NCBI RefSeq assembly: GCF_011682055.1 | Contig: NZ_JAAQOM010000023.1 | Span: 1-64,000, forward strand | Length of the DNA stretch: 64,000 bases | Direction: 5' to 3' | From: Telluria antibiotica | Lineage (GTDB): Bacteria; Pseudomonadota; Gammaproteobacteria; Burkholderiales; Burkholderiaceae_D | Notes under the pieces: generated by a model | Seen by the model: only the letters and a program-made list of their open reading frames with translations | Databases searched by the model: none | Told to the model about the DNA's origin: nothing | Part shown: positions 1-8,501 of the stretch, piece by piece | How the letters are laid out: each line of letters begins with the position of its first letter | Position numbering within the stretch: position 1 is the stretch's first letter | Position numbers and translations under genes: made by a program

Positions 1-132
1 CTGTACAACCATCACATTCCGCAGCGTGCGCTCGACGCAAAAACGCCCATCCTGGCCCTCAAGGAATGGCAGAAGAAGCGTCCAGAATTATTCGTCAAAC
101 GCGTTTATGATCAAACGGGACTGGACACTTAA
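1..132 (+). CDS. IS481-type transposase, 3' end only
   Basis: An open frame runs from the window edge to a TAA at 130-132, giving 43 residues. They begin LYNHHIPQRALDAKTP and contain ALKEWQKKRPELF, the usual C-terminal end of the DDE integrase core in IS481-family transposases, where the last helix is followed by a short basic tail ending near GLDT. The rest of the gene lies left of the window, so completeness cannot be judged. The last 38 bases overlap, in antisense, the 3' end of the STAND NTPase gene. This suggests the element inserted at or near the end of that gene. The exact right terminal repeat was not resolved; it probably lies close to the stop codon. Confidence 0.75.
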   Translation: MYNHHIPQRALDAKTPILALKEWQKKRPELFVKRVYDQTGLDT

Positions 133-3100
133 CCAGTCCGTCGCGCGCCGCATTGCTGCCGGCTATTAACAGATCACGCAGCTGCTCCGGTGTTTGCGGT
201 TTGGCTACACCTTGAGGAGATCTATAAAGTTCTTTGTTCGAGGGGACGTTAGGGCCGAACCACAAGACTAAATAGGTGCCACGATCTTCGGCTCGCCAGT
301 CCCGGGTATAAAGGGCTGTTAACTGTTTGTCGGCCGCACGCCATAGGTCCTTGTGCCATTGCCCTTTTATCTCGATAGGCATGCGCAGAGTGCCTGCCGA
401 GCAGGTGATATCGACTTCCTTGTCCGATGCCACGTGAGTTTCGGGTTCAAGCGTCACCTCATCCGATCCTTGGCGGAGTAGTCCGAGCAAATGGTCGCGG
501 CATCGTTCCTCGTCGTACGGCACGCCCTTGTCGTCGAAGAAGCCGCGCCAAGATTCAGCGTCATCGCTACGTATCTTGGCCTGCACGACTTCTAGCTCGT
601 TAATCATATAGGCTTGCAGATCGGATGCTGACGCCGGCTGGGCGTCTCGTGCAAACGCATTCAGCGCGGCGAGGGTTGGTGCCACATAGGCGGACTCGAC
701 ACGTATCCGCTCCTGCTCGGCAGCCACGGCCTTGATTGTTTCGGTGTAACCATCAATCGATGCGCTGGCCAAGCGGGTCAAGGCGGCGCTGGACTCGGCC
801 GAGGGATTGTTGCCGAGGCGGCTGATGAGAGACGTAATGTACTCCGTCGCATCCCAAGAGTTCGTATCCCCGGTAGTAACCCCCGATTGTCGGCCTACAA
901 AAGGCCAACGGCCACGGAAGGTAGAGATCAACCACTCGAGCTGGGCAGTCGTAAGAGCCGGCCCGTGGTCGCGGTGCCCCCCGCTTGCGCGATCCCTCAT
1001 ATGCCAGAGCAGATCAGGCTCGATCTCTTGTCCATCCAGTCTTGCGGCGGTCGCGTCGAAGTCCGTGATTAATCCAACCGCATCCCAGTTATGACGCTGC
1101 GTGTCTGATACGAAGCGTTCCTTGGCGCATGCCACAGAGCGGAGGACGTCGTACCGCCCCGAGCGTAGAAGGCGATCCACCAGCTCAGTTTCCGGTTCAA
1201 CGGGCAAATTATCGAAACCCATCAGCCAGTCTGCCGCAAGATCGGCGCTTATTTGCGCCACGGATGGATCCCGCATCAATGCATATAGGCCGTCAACAGG
1301 AGTGCGGCCTGCCCGTAACTGAGGCTCATGGTAGCGACGCATCGCCTGGGTCCAAAGCCCGCGTGCACGAACCCTCTCTTCCACCCACTCCTCCAGGCCA
1401 TCGATACCGGCATGGTTGTCGATTTTGCTGCGGCGCAGTTCGAAAAGGCATGCAAGCAGTCGTTCATCCGTGACGTCGTCGACCTCAAGTCCGAGCCGTC
1501 GGCGCTCTGCGAGTGCCACCACCACGATGTACGCCGCGTTGTGCTGATTTCCTTCCATTAAGCCCTCTACGATATCGGCCGCCAAAGATATTGCGGGCTC
1601 ATGCAGAAGAAAGGACTCAAATCCGATTCGCGCCGCCTCGTTCACTTCGGGACCTACCCACGTTTCGATACGAGCGTGCGCAGGTACGTCCTCCGAGCCA
1701 ATGTCGCGGAAGTAATCGAGATAGGCCAGCGCGAGGTTCACGATACTTGCAAAGTCACCGCTTCGAATTTTTTCTATCTTGCCCATGAAATCGCGTTGAC
1801 TCTGAGCGCGATGCCAGACTTCTCGTCGACGTCGCTTTTCCTGACGTCGGTCGTGCTTGATCTGCCAACGTGGAGGGCGGGGCGTGCCAAGACGGTCGAG
1901 CCAGCGCAATAAATCCGGTCGATGTCGGGCGAATGGTCGAGCTGCTTCACGGACCTCAGCTCCGATATCACCGTCATGCCGCACAAGCTGGACAACTTCA
2001 CGCCAGCGCTCGTCGCTATGATCTCCAGGGTCAAGCGCCTTGAACAGTTCGACGACATCTTCAGGCGACGGCGTGAAGCTGGTCAAGGTCCGGCTCAGCC
2101 GATGCAGTTGAAGATGCACGGATTGTTGAGCAGAGCTTTCTAAAAGGACATACCGCTGCAGCGCGAGACGTACGGCAGAATCATGTTGAATGTGCGTAGT
2201 AAGCTGGGCGCGGGCACCTAGATCGTACCCTGCGAACCCTTCAAAGGATTCAAGCCATTTCCAGACCTCAAAGACATTTACATCACCGTCGGCAACGCGA
2301 CGGCAAATCAGATGATATGCGAAATCTAATAGTTCGGCATCGGCATGATGGTCATGCAGATCACCCACCTTTTTAAGTGCGTTCGTATAACAATCCAGGA
2401 GACTGTCCAAGCGAGCAATCGGTAGGCTAACTTTAAGTCGATAAAGTGCCCCTACCGTCCGGCTGTTCTGAAGAGCGTAGGCGACTACTAGGCTAACGAT
2501 AAGACTGTCATCAAAGGGGGCATAGCCAATCTCGTCTATCAGCTCAATGGCAAGCCGGACAGAAAGCTTATCGTTGAGCGAGCAAAGACTTCGCATCGTG
2601 GCTTGCCAATTGCTGCTACCGTCTACCTCGACAAGTGCTTCCCCGGATGCACTTCTGATCGCGAACTCCATGTCCGGGTCGAGTGCCAGGGTGCGTAGTT
2701 CATTTGCCAGCGACAGGGCAACCGTTGACCCTTTAGCGGACTCGATGACGAGGAGTCGGAGGCCGAACGGTGCGTCACGCGACAAGATGAGTTCACGGAG
2801 GTCATCGATCAGGCCGGGTTGAACAAGACTTTTGACGGAATATGGTCGCCAGTCGCGGAAGCGAGGATTGGAGGTTGCAAGATCTTTTAGTGCGTTGAGC
2901 AGTAAGCGAGCGTTTTGAATCCCTAGCGAGTCGGCGTCACCATATTCGATCACCCCCATCGGATCGGCTGCGATTACGGCAGGAGCGAGTGCGGGGTCAA
3001 GCGCCAGCCATGCATGAATGCCGCGTAAGCTCGCGGGCACAAGGCGCTGGCTATGAAACAACGAGAGCAGACGCGCGCGCTTCTTCCTTGTGTTGGCCAG

Positions 3101-4033
3101 CTTTGATAGCCAGTACGCGCCCAAGAACTCGCCAATGCTCCGGTGCCAGTAGGTGAACCTATCTGCCCGATCCGCTTTGAAGAGCCTGGTGTCAAGCATG
3201 GATCGCACGTTGGCGCCGCCGGGGAGTTGCTCAATTTCGGCGAGCTGTAGTTCAGCCGTCGTGCCATTTATAGCCGCAGTGCGAACGATAGTTTCGCTGC
3301 CGGTAACAATCAGGGCGGCGAAGGCTGCGCCAGCAGCATCCAGACCGGCCTCGCGCGCCGGCTGGTTGCATATCTTGGCGTCACGATGCTCAAGCCGCAA
3401 AACTTCAATTGCACTGTGGAATAGGTCGCCACGGGTTTCTGGAAGGTCGCCTTTGCCAGCTACACGCGCGACGAGTTCTAGTGTCTGAGGATTGCCGAGC
3501 AAGCCCTGGAGGCCACGGCCATTAAAATGAGCTACTACGTCTCTGGCCATCTCAATGCCAAAGCGGCCGCCAAGAAACGCAATGGCGTCTTCATCAGTGA
3601 AGGGCAGCAGATGTAGTTCAAGTGGTTGCTGGTCGTATTGTTCACGGATGGCTTCGAGGCCTGTCGCGCTACGCCAATCAGCCACGCGGCACGATAGTAC
3701 GAATTGTGGATAGTCGAGTTCGCCGAGTCGCTGCAACACAAGGTCAACTGCCTCACCGTCCTTTTGCGCGCTCACCTCGTCGAGTGCGTCGATCACCAGC
3801 ACACGGGCGGTGCCGAGCAGAGTCGCGGGATTGCGGCGGTTTATTAGTTGCCGGGCGGTGCAGAGTGCAAATTCGTCTGAATTAGCAAGCCATTGGAGCA
3901 AGGATGATTTGCCCATGCCGGCCTCGCCCAAGATGACAAGCGGCTCTGCGCGCCGGCGCAATTCACCCTCGGTCAGCGTGATACGGCGGTCAGTCTCGTA
4001 CCAAAGTTTTCGCTCGATGAGTTCCTGATTCAT
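95..4033 (-). CDS. STAND/NACHT-like NTPase with C-terminal PD-(D/E)xK-like nuclease domain; candidate anti-phage protein
   Basis: The 1,312-residue protein opens with a STAND-type NTPase module. It has a Walker A motif GEAGMGKS (residues 36-43), a Walker B VLVIDALDE (78-86), and SCRVADW (114-120), like the sensor motif of NACHT proteins. About 1,000 residues of helical, repeat-like sequence follow. Near the C-terminus, D1208, the pair E1221/K1223 (IEIKGQ) and Q1237 are spaced as in restriction-endonuclease-fold nucleases. STAND NTPases joined to nucleases are a known architecture of bacterial anti-phage sensors, usually with the effector at the N-terminus; here it is at the C-terminus. Base composition is visibly lower in GC than in all later genes, which suggests horizontal acquisition. 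The last roughly 12 residues are encoded antisense to the transposase fragment, so the native C-terminus may have been replaced. The defence role is inferred. Confidence 0.72.
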   Translation of the reverse strand: MNQELIERKLWYETDRRITLTEGELRRRAEPLVILGEAGMGKSSLLQWLANSDEFALCTARQLINRRNPATLLGTARVLVIDALDEVSAQKDGEAVDLVLQRLGELDYPQFVLSCRVADWRSATGLEAIREQYDQQPLELHLLPFTDEDAIAFLGGRFGIEMARDVVAHFNGRGLQGLLGNPQTLELVARVAGKGDLPETRGDLFHSAIEVLRLEHRDAKICNQPAREAGLDAAGAAFAALIVTGSETIVRTAAINGTTAELQLAEIEQLPGGANVRSMLDTRLFKADRADRFTYWHRSIGEFLGAYWLSKLANTRKKRARLLSLFHSQRLVPASLRGIHAWLALDPALAPAVIAADPMGVIEYGDADSLGIQNARLLLNALKDLATSNPRFRDWRPYSVKSLVQPGLIDDLRELILSRDAPFGLRLLVIESAKGSTVALSLANELRTLALDPDMEFAIRSASGEALVEVDGSSNWQATMRSLCSLNDKLSVRLAIELIDEIGYAPFDDSLIVSLVVAYALQNSRTVGALYRLKVSLPIARLDSLLDCYTNALKKVGDLHDHHADAELLDFAYHLICRRVADGDVNVFEVWKWLESFEGFAGYDLGARAQLTTHIQHDSAVRLALQRYVLLESSAQQSVHLQLHRLSRTLTSFTPSPEDVVELFKALDPGDHSDERWREVVQLVRHDGDIGAEVREAARPFARHRPDLLRWLDRLGTPRPPRWQIKHDRRQEKRRRREVWHRAQSQRDFMGKIEKIRSGDFASIVNLALAYLDYFRDIGSEDVPAHARIETWVGPEVNEAARIGFESFLLHEPAISLAADIVEGLMEGNQHNAAYIVVVALAERRRLGLEVDDVTDERLLACLFELRRSKIDNHAGIDGLEEWVEERVRARGLWTQAMRRYHEPQLRAGRTPVDGLYALMRDPSVAQISADLAADWLMGFDNLPVEPETELVDRLLRSGRYDVLRSVACAKERFVSDTQRHNWDAVGLITDFDATAARLDGQEIEPDLLWHMRDRASGGHRDHGPALTTAQLEWLISTFRGRWPFVGRQSGVTTGDTNSWDATEYITSLISRLGNNPSAESSAALTRLASASIDGYTETIKAVAAEQERIRVESAYVAPTLAALNAFARDAQPASASDLQAYMINELEVVQAKIRSDDAESWRGFFDDKGVPYDEERCRDHLLGLLRQGSDEVTLEPETHVASDKEVDITCSAGTLRMPIEIKGQWHKDLWRAADKQLTALYTRDWRAEDRGTYLVLWFGPNVPSNKELYRSPQGVAKPQTPEQLRDLLIAGSNAARDGLVKCPVPFDHKRV

Positions 4034-4220
4034 GCTTTGAAAGAAACATACTGTTGGGCAAAGATTAGCGTATCACTTACCCGCTTCAGGCGTCGAGTGT
4101 CGAAGGCTCGTGCATAAGGGCTTCTTGTTGCCCATCTTTAATTTGCGACGCAACATTATGAGGTCGGTTTTTTTAGAGACAAATAATGGACCTCCATCCA
4201 ACACAACATAGAGCTTCAAC

Positions 4221-4441
4221 ATGTCTCTGCATACTTACCTGAGCGCGACGCTCCCGGCCCTCGCCAACGAAACCCGCACCCATGTGCCCCCTTACGCCGC
4301 CTACTGGCTAAAACGCTCGCCGCACCCTTGCGTGCCTGAGCGTGCTTTGAAAATGACGCGATCCGCCCTGTCCGCGTTCAGGGGCGCTTGGCGTGGCCGG
4401 TCGGGTCCATCGTGCGCGTGCTGAAGGGCGGGGCCGCATGA
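4221..4441 (+). pseudogene. Relic of a small DNA-binding-like protein, one frameshift and one nonsense change
   Basis: The frame starting at the ATG at 4221 reads into ETRTHVPPYAAYWLKRSP. It then loses sense at about 4325, where a one-base loss shifts the frame. Continuing in the next frame gives TLRA, then a TGA where tryptophan is expected, then ACFENDAIRPVRVQGRLAWP and a run ending VRVLKGGAA before a TGA at 4439-4441. Joined together this is a coherent protein of about 73 residues. It resembles, from memory, short helix-turn-helix-like proteins with a conserved THVPT..AAxxLxRxPQTLRxWA core common in betaproteobacterial accessory regions. The surrounding gaps (4034-4220 and 4442-4573) show no other gene. 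This is a decayed remnant inside the accessory patch. Confidence 0.55.
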
Positions 4442-4573
4442 TGCGCGCTTCGCTGGACCAATTTCATCTTACGGCCACGTCAAATTGATGGCGCGATAAT
4501 CTTGGAGTTCCACTGCGCGGCCGCCGAAGGCAGTGGGTGCCACGTGTATTGCCGTCGACGATCCGCTCTTCTC

Positions 4574-5743
4574 TTAGGTGTGCATCAGCGGATACAGCAC
4601 AAGCCCCGCCACCGCAGCCGCGGCGATGATCACAGGCTCCTGCAGCTTCTTGAAGCGCCACAGCAGCGCGATCGTCGCCACGGCCAGCAGGGCAGTGGGA
4701 ATATCGATGATGGAGCGCCGCGCCAGTACGACGACGGATCCCGTGATCGCGCCGATGGCCGCCGCCGTGATGCCGTCCACGAACGCCGCGAGGCCGGGAT
4801 GCTTGCCGTAGCGCTTGAAGTAGGGCGCGGGGATGACGGTGAACAGGTAGCACGGGAGGAACGTCGCGAGCGCTGCCGTCGACGCGCCCGCGAAGCCCGC
4901 GATCAGGTAGCCGATGAAGCCGACCGTGATCACCACCGGGCCCGGCGTGATCATCGCGACGGCCACGGCGTCGACGAATTGCTTGTCGTTGAGCCAGTGG
5001 TGTTCCGTCACGACGCCGCCGTACAGGAACGGCACGATGGCGAGGCCCGACCCGAAGACGAACGCGCCCGCCTTGCCGAAGAAGACCGCGATCTGTGCCA
5101 GCAGCGGCACGTCCAGCGATCCGAGCAGGCCCGCCCCGACGAGCGCCTGGTCGGCCACCGCCACGCCCAGCACGCCCTTGCCGATCCACCGCGGCGGCGC
5201 GCGCAGCAGCCAGACGAGCACGCCGCTGGCGATGAACAGCCACGTGATTTCCGACTCGGTCGCGATGGTCGACAGCATCAACAGCAGGTACACGGCCCAC
5301 AGCAGCTTGTCCTTGCCGAGCGTCTTCTGCGTCAGCTTCTTCGCGCTCATCGCGATCAGGCCGATGACGGCCGCGCCGACGCCGTAGAACACGGCCTGCA
5401 TCCACGCCAGCCCGCCGAAGCGGACGTACGCCCAGCCCAGCGCGACGACCATCAGGAACGACGGCAGCACGAACGCGACGCCGGCGAGGGTGGCGCCGCG
5501 CAGCCGGTAGTGCACGAAGCCGAGGTAGATACTGAGCTGGGCCGCCAGCGGGCCGGGCGCGATCTGCGCGAGCGCCACGCCTTCCTTGAAATCCTCCTGC
5601 GTGATCCAGCCGCGCGTGTCGACGAGGTCGCGCTGCATGTAGCCGACCAGCGCCACGGGGCCGCCGAAGCCGAGCGCGCCGAGCCGCAGCATGTACAGCA
5701 CGAGTTGCCACAGCGTGTAGGGTGGTCGTTGCGGGTCCGTCAT
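4574..5743 (-). CDS. chrA: Chromate transporter ChrA
   Basis: The 389-residue inner-membrane protein of the CHR superfamily has the two homologous halves of long-chain ChrA. Each half carries a GFGGP/GxxxxPF-type start and a PGP motif: LGFGGPVALVGYMQ and AQIAPGPLAAQ in the first, FVFGSGLAIVPF and MITPGPVVITVG in the second. The family exports chromate, probably by coupling to the proton gradient, and confers resistance. The start ATG (5743-5741) overlaps the chrB stop codon in an ATGA arrangement, so translation is coupled. A much longer upstream extension in the same frame exists but is out of frame with chrB and was rejected. Length and motifs are normal for the family. Confidence 0.93.
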   Translation of the reverse strand: MTDPQRPPYTLWQLVLYMLRLGALGFGGPVALVGYMQRDLVDTRGWITQEDFKEGVALAQIAPGPLAAQLSIYLGFVHYRLRGATLAGVAFVLPSFLMVVALGWAYVRFGGLAWMQAVFYGVGAAVIGLIAMSAKKLTQKTLGKDKLLWAVYLLLMLSTIATESEITWLFIASGVLVWLLRAPPRWIGKGVLGVAVADQALVGAGLLGSLDVPLLAQIAVFFGKAGAFVFGSGLAIVPFLYGGVVTEHHWLNDKQFVDAVAVAMITPGPVVITVGFIGYLIAGFAGASTAALATFLPCYLFTVIPAPYFKRYGKHPGLAAFVDGITAAAIGAITGSVVVLARRSIIDIPTALLAVATIALLWRFKKLQEPVIIAAAAVAGLVLYPLMHT

Positions 5744-6693
5744 TGGGGGCTCTCCTTGCCGTAGTGGGTATGCAGTGAATCGAGGACGGTGCCGATCTCG
5801 CGCAGGAAATCGTCGTCGTCCGGCAGCCGTGCGCGCGCGCCGGACAGGATGGCTTCGAAGCCCGCCGCTTCCGGCGCCGCGGCCCCGCCGACGTCGAGCA
5901 CGTGGATCAGCCGCGCCAGCTGCGCGAGGCCCCGTTCGTCCTCGAGGCCGAAGCTGGCGAGCAGCACTTCGAACGTCACCTTGTCGCCCACGTGCGTGAA
6001 GGCGGCGCCGTCGAAATCGAAGCCGAGCGCATCGGGCGGACAGTCGGCCGGGCTGGCGAGCCACAGGAAGCGGGCATCCGCGTCGATGAAGCGCCGGATC
6101 AGCCACGCGCTCGCGACGCGGTCGACTCCTAGACGCCGCCGCGTGGCCCACGTGCGGCCCTGGTAGCGTTGCCGGTCCAGCGGCGCGATGGGGCGTTGCT
6201 CGGCATGCGGTTCGCCGGGCGACAGCACGGCGTTGGCCGCGTCCTCGAAGTCGGACCACGCGGACTGGATGTCGTCCGCTGCGTGACCCGGAAAGAAATC
6301 GATGCGGCGCACGGCCTCGAGGTCCTTGCGCAGGCGGCGGACGGTCTTCGCGACGTCGGCCGCGTCCTGCCCGGCCAGTGCCCGCTTGGCGGCCAGCAGT
6401 TGCGTCGCGAGGGCGGCATAGTCGGCCGAGCGGTCGAACAGGGCGCGGAACGCGGCCTCCGTGTCCGCCGAGCGCGGCGCCACGTTCACGACGCAGCCCG
6501 TGCCGCCTTCGTCGTTCGTGCGCGCGGCCAGGTAGTCCAGCGCCGTGGCGTGGGCCGGCGTGTCCGGCAGCAGGTACGCGCCGTCGCGCAACGACGCGCA
6601 GCCGAGTGCCTTGATGGCGCGCCACAGCCGCATGCGGGCCGTCGCGCCCGTCGTCGGCAGGCTGGCGATGAAAAGGAGCCAGGAGGTCGGCAT
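5740..6693 (-). CDS. chrB: Chromate resistance protein ChrB
   Basis: The 317-residue protein matches ChrB. The N-terminal part (MPTSWLLFIASLPTTGATAR, then LRDGAYLLPD) is the winged-helix-like regulatory half. The C-terminal domain begins TWATRRRLGVDRVASAWLIR and contains RFIDADARFLWL and FDGAAFTHVGDKVTFE. ChrB proteins are chromate-responsive regulators that also enhance resistance. Here ChrB is the first gene of a two-gene chrBA operon overlapping chrA by four bases. The direct repeat of TCTACA upstream of its start may be its operator. Confidence in the family is high; the regulatory role in this strain is inferred from relatives. Confidence 0.9.
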   Translation of the reverse strand: MPTSWLLFIASLPTTGATARMRLWRAIKALGCASLRDGAYLLPDTPAHATALDYLAARTNDEGGTGCVVNVAPRSADTEAAFRALFDRSADYAALATQLLAAKRALAGQDAADVAKTVRRLRKDLEAVRRIDFFPGHAADDIQSAWSDFEDAANAVLSPGEPHAEQRPIAPLDRQRYQGRTWATRRRLGVDRVASAWLIRRFIDADARFLWLASPADCPPDALGFDFDGAAFTHVGDKVTFEVLLASFGLEDERGLAQLARLIHVLDVGGAAAPEAAGFEAILSGARARLPDDDDFLREIGTVLDSLHTHYGKESPQ

Positions 6694-6725
6694 GGCGAGT
6701 CGGTATCGGGAGTGAAGTAATGAAG

Positions 6726-6751
6726 TCTACACAAACATAGATTCATCTACA
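6726..6751 (-). promoter_or_regulatory. Possible chrBA promoter/operator with TCTACA direct repeats
   Basis: Upstream of chrB, TCTACA occurs at 6726-6731 and again at 6746-6751, exactly 20 bp apart (two helical turns). Read on the minus strand, TTGTAG and TAGACT are separated by 17 bp, a fair sigma-70-like pair, so the repeats coincide with the promoter elements. Binding by ChrB is only a suggestion from position. Confidence 0.35.
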
Positions 6752-6956
6752 AGAACCGATGGCGTGTGCCGTCTCCCGCGTGTTGTCACGCCGCCGCGCG
6801 CTGTTTTTTTTGCAAGGGATCGATGTTATATTGTCTGGATGGCTAAGGATGAGACATCCTGTCCGCCGCGGCCCCGGCCGTATTTTGTTACCAACGATTC
6901 CTTCGCGCATGGACCGGCAAAACCGCGCCATGCAGGAACCAGCCCGACCGGTTGCC

Positions 6957-8486
6957 ATGCTCTTCAATTCATTCACGTTCCTGTTTCTCTTCCTGCCCAT
7001 CACGGCCGTCGGCTACTTCCTGCTCGCGCGCAGGGGCCACACCTGGGCCGCCGGCTGGCTCGCCCTCGCGTCGCTGACGTTCTATGGCTGGTGGAGCTAT
7101 GTGTACATCCCGCTGCTGGTGGGCTCGATCCTGTTCAACTACTGGATGGGGCAACGCATCGGCCACGCGGCCGGTGCGGCGCGCAAGCGGTGGCTGACGG
7201 CGGCCGTCGCCATCGACCTGCTGCTGCTCGCCTACTTCAAGTACGCGGATTTCTTCATCTCGGGCGTGAACTGGCTGGCGGCCGCGGACATCCCCGCGCT
7301 CCACGTCGTGCTGCCGATCGGTATTTCCTTTTTCACGTTCACGCAGATCGCCTACCTCGTCGACACGTACCAGGGCAAGGTCAAGGAAGCGCGCTTCCTG
7401 CACTACGTGCTGTTCATCACGTATTTCCCGCACTTGATTGCGGGCCCCGTGCTGCACCACGCGGAAATGATGCCGCAGTTCGACCGGCCCGGCAGCTACC
7501 GCTTCTCGTACCGGAACCTCGCGGTGGGGCTTAGCGTCTTCGCGATCGGCCTCGCCAAGAAAGTGCTCATCGCCGACAACCTGGCGCCGCACGCGACGTT
7601 CCTGTTCGACCAGTCGGACATGTTTTCGTTCGCGAACGCGTGGGGCGGCGTGCTCGCGTATGCGTTCCAGCTGTACTTCGACTTCTCCGGCTATTCCGAC
7701 ATGGCCATCGGCATCTCGCTGCTGTTCGGCATCCGCCTGCCGCTGAACTTCGACTCGCCGTACAAGGCCGCGAACATCATCGATTTCTGGCGCCGCTGGC
7801 ACATGACGTTGTCGCGCTTCCTGCGCGACTACCTGTACGTGCCGCTGGGCGGCAACCGCAAGGGCCCCGTGCGCCGCTACGTCAACCTGATGACGACGAT
7901 GTTGCTGGGCGGCCTGTGGCATGGCGCCGGCATGAACTTCGTGATCTGGGGCGCGCTGCATGGCATCTATCTCGCCATCAACCACGGCTGGAATGCGCTG
8001 GCGGAGAAGCTGCGCCTGCCGCGTGGCCGCGTCTGGGCCGCGTTCAGCATGGCGCTGACGTTCGTCGCCGTGTGCGTGGCCTGGGTGTTCTTCCGCGCGA
8101 CGCACTTCGACAAGGCGATGACGATCCTGCGCGGCATGGCGGGCCTGGACGGCGTGGGCCTCCCTGCGTCGATCGGCCTGCAACTGGGGCCGTTGAGGGG
8201 TGCGCTCGAGCAGTTGGGCGTGTCGTTCTACCTGGGCGGCGGCTCGCGCTTCCTGGAGACGTGGCAATGGGTCGCCGTCGGCGCCGCCATCGCGTTCTGC
8301 CTGCCCAACACGCAGCAGATCATGGGCCGCTACGAAACGGCACTGGGCGCACCGAGCTCGCCGCGCCGCACCGGCTGGCTGCTGTGGCTGCCTGCGCGGC
8401 GCTGGAGCATCTACATCGGGGCGATCCTGCTCGGCAGCCTGCTGTCGCTCAGCCGCCCCGCCGAATTCCTGTATTTCCAGTTCTGA
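6957..8486 (+). CDS. MBOAT family O-acyltransferase (AlgI-like)
   Basis: The 509-residue multi-pass membrane protein begins MLFNSFTFLFLFLPITAVGYF, the standard N-terminus of AlgI/DltB-type membrane-bound O-acyltransferases. The conserved WRRWHMTLSRFLRDYLYVPL segment and the catalytic histidine in LLGGLWHGAG (H322, the same number as in AlgI) are present. These enzymes move an acetyl or acyl group across the inner membrane to a polysaccharide or other envelope substrate. The frame stays open upstream to 6759, but that extension has no membrane character and the family start is MLFN, so 6957 was chosen. The ribosome binding site is weak. The next gene, 15 bp downstream, is the likely extracytoplasmic partner. 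No polysaccharide cluster is adjacent, so the substrate is unknown. Confidence 0.9.
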   Translation: MLFNSFTFLFLFLPITAVGYFLLARRGHTWAAGWLALASLTFYGWWSYVYIPLLVGSILFNYWMGQRIGHAAGAARKRWLTAAVAIDLLLLAYFKYADFFISGVNWLAAADIPALHVVLPIGISFFTFTQIAYLVDTYQGKVKEARFLHYVLFITYFPHLIAGPVLHHAEMMPQFDRPGSYRFSYRNLAVGLSVFAIGLAKKVLIADNLAPHATFLFDQSDMFSFANAWGGVLAYAFQLYFDFSGYSDMAIGISLLFGIRLPLNFDSPYKAANIIDFWRRWHMTLSRFLRDYLYVPLGGNRKGPVRRYVNLMTTMLLGGLWHGAGMNFVIWGALHGIYLAINHGWNALAEKLRLPRGRVWAAFSMALTFVAVCVAWVFFRATHFDKAMTILRGMAGLDGVGLPASIGLQLGPLRGALEQLGVSFYLGGGSRFLETWQWVAVGAAIAFCLPNTQQIMGRYETALGAPSSPRRTGWLLWLPARRWSIYIGAILLGSLLSLSRPAEFLYFQF

Positions 8487-8501
8487 AGCGGGGACAGCCG
8501 A

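Noticed and set aside
4438..4488. Short open frame MMRASLDQFHLTATSN
   Set aside because: Sixteen residues, no ribosome binding site and no homology pattern; it lies at the end of the pseudogene relic.
5744..6625. Upstream extension of the chrA frame
   Set aside because: It runs through chrB in another frame, is Arg-rich and has no membrane helices; chrA starts at 5743 with ATGA overlap.
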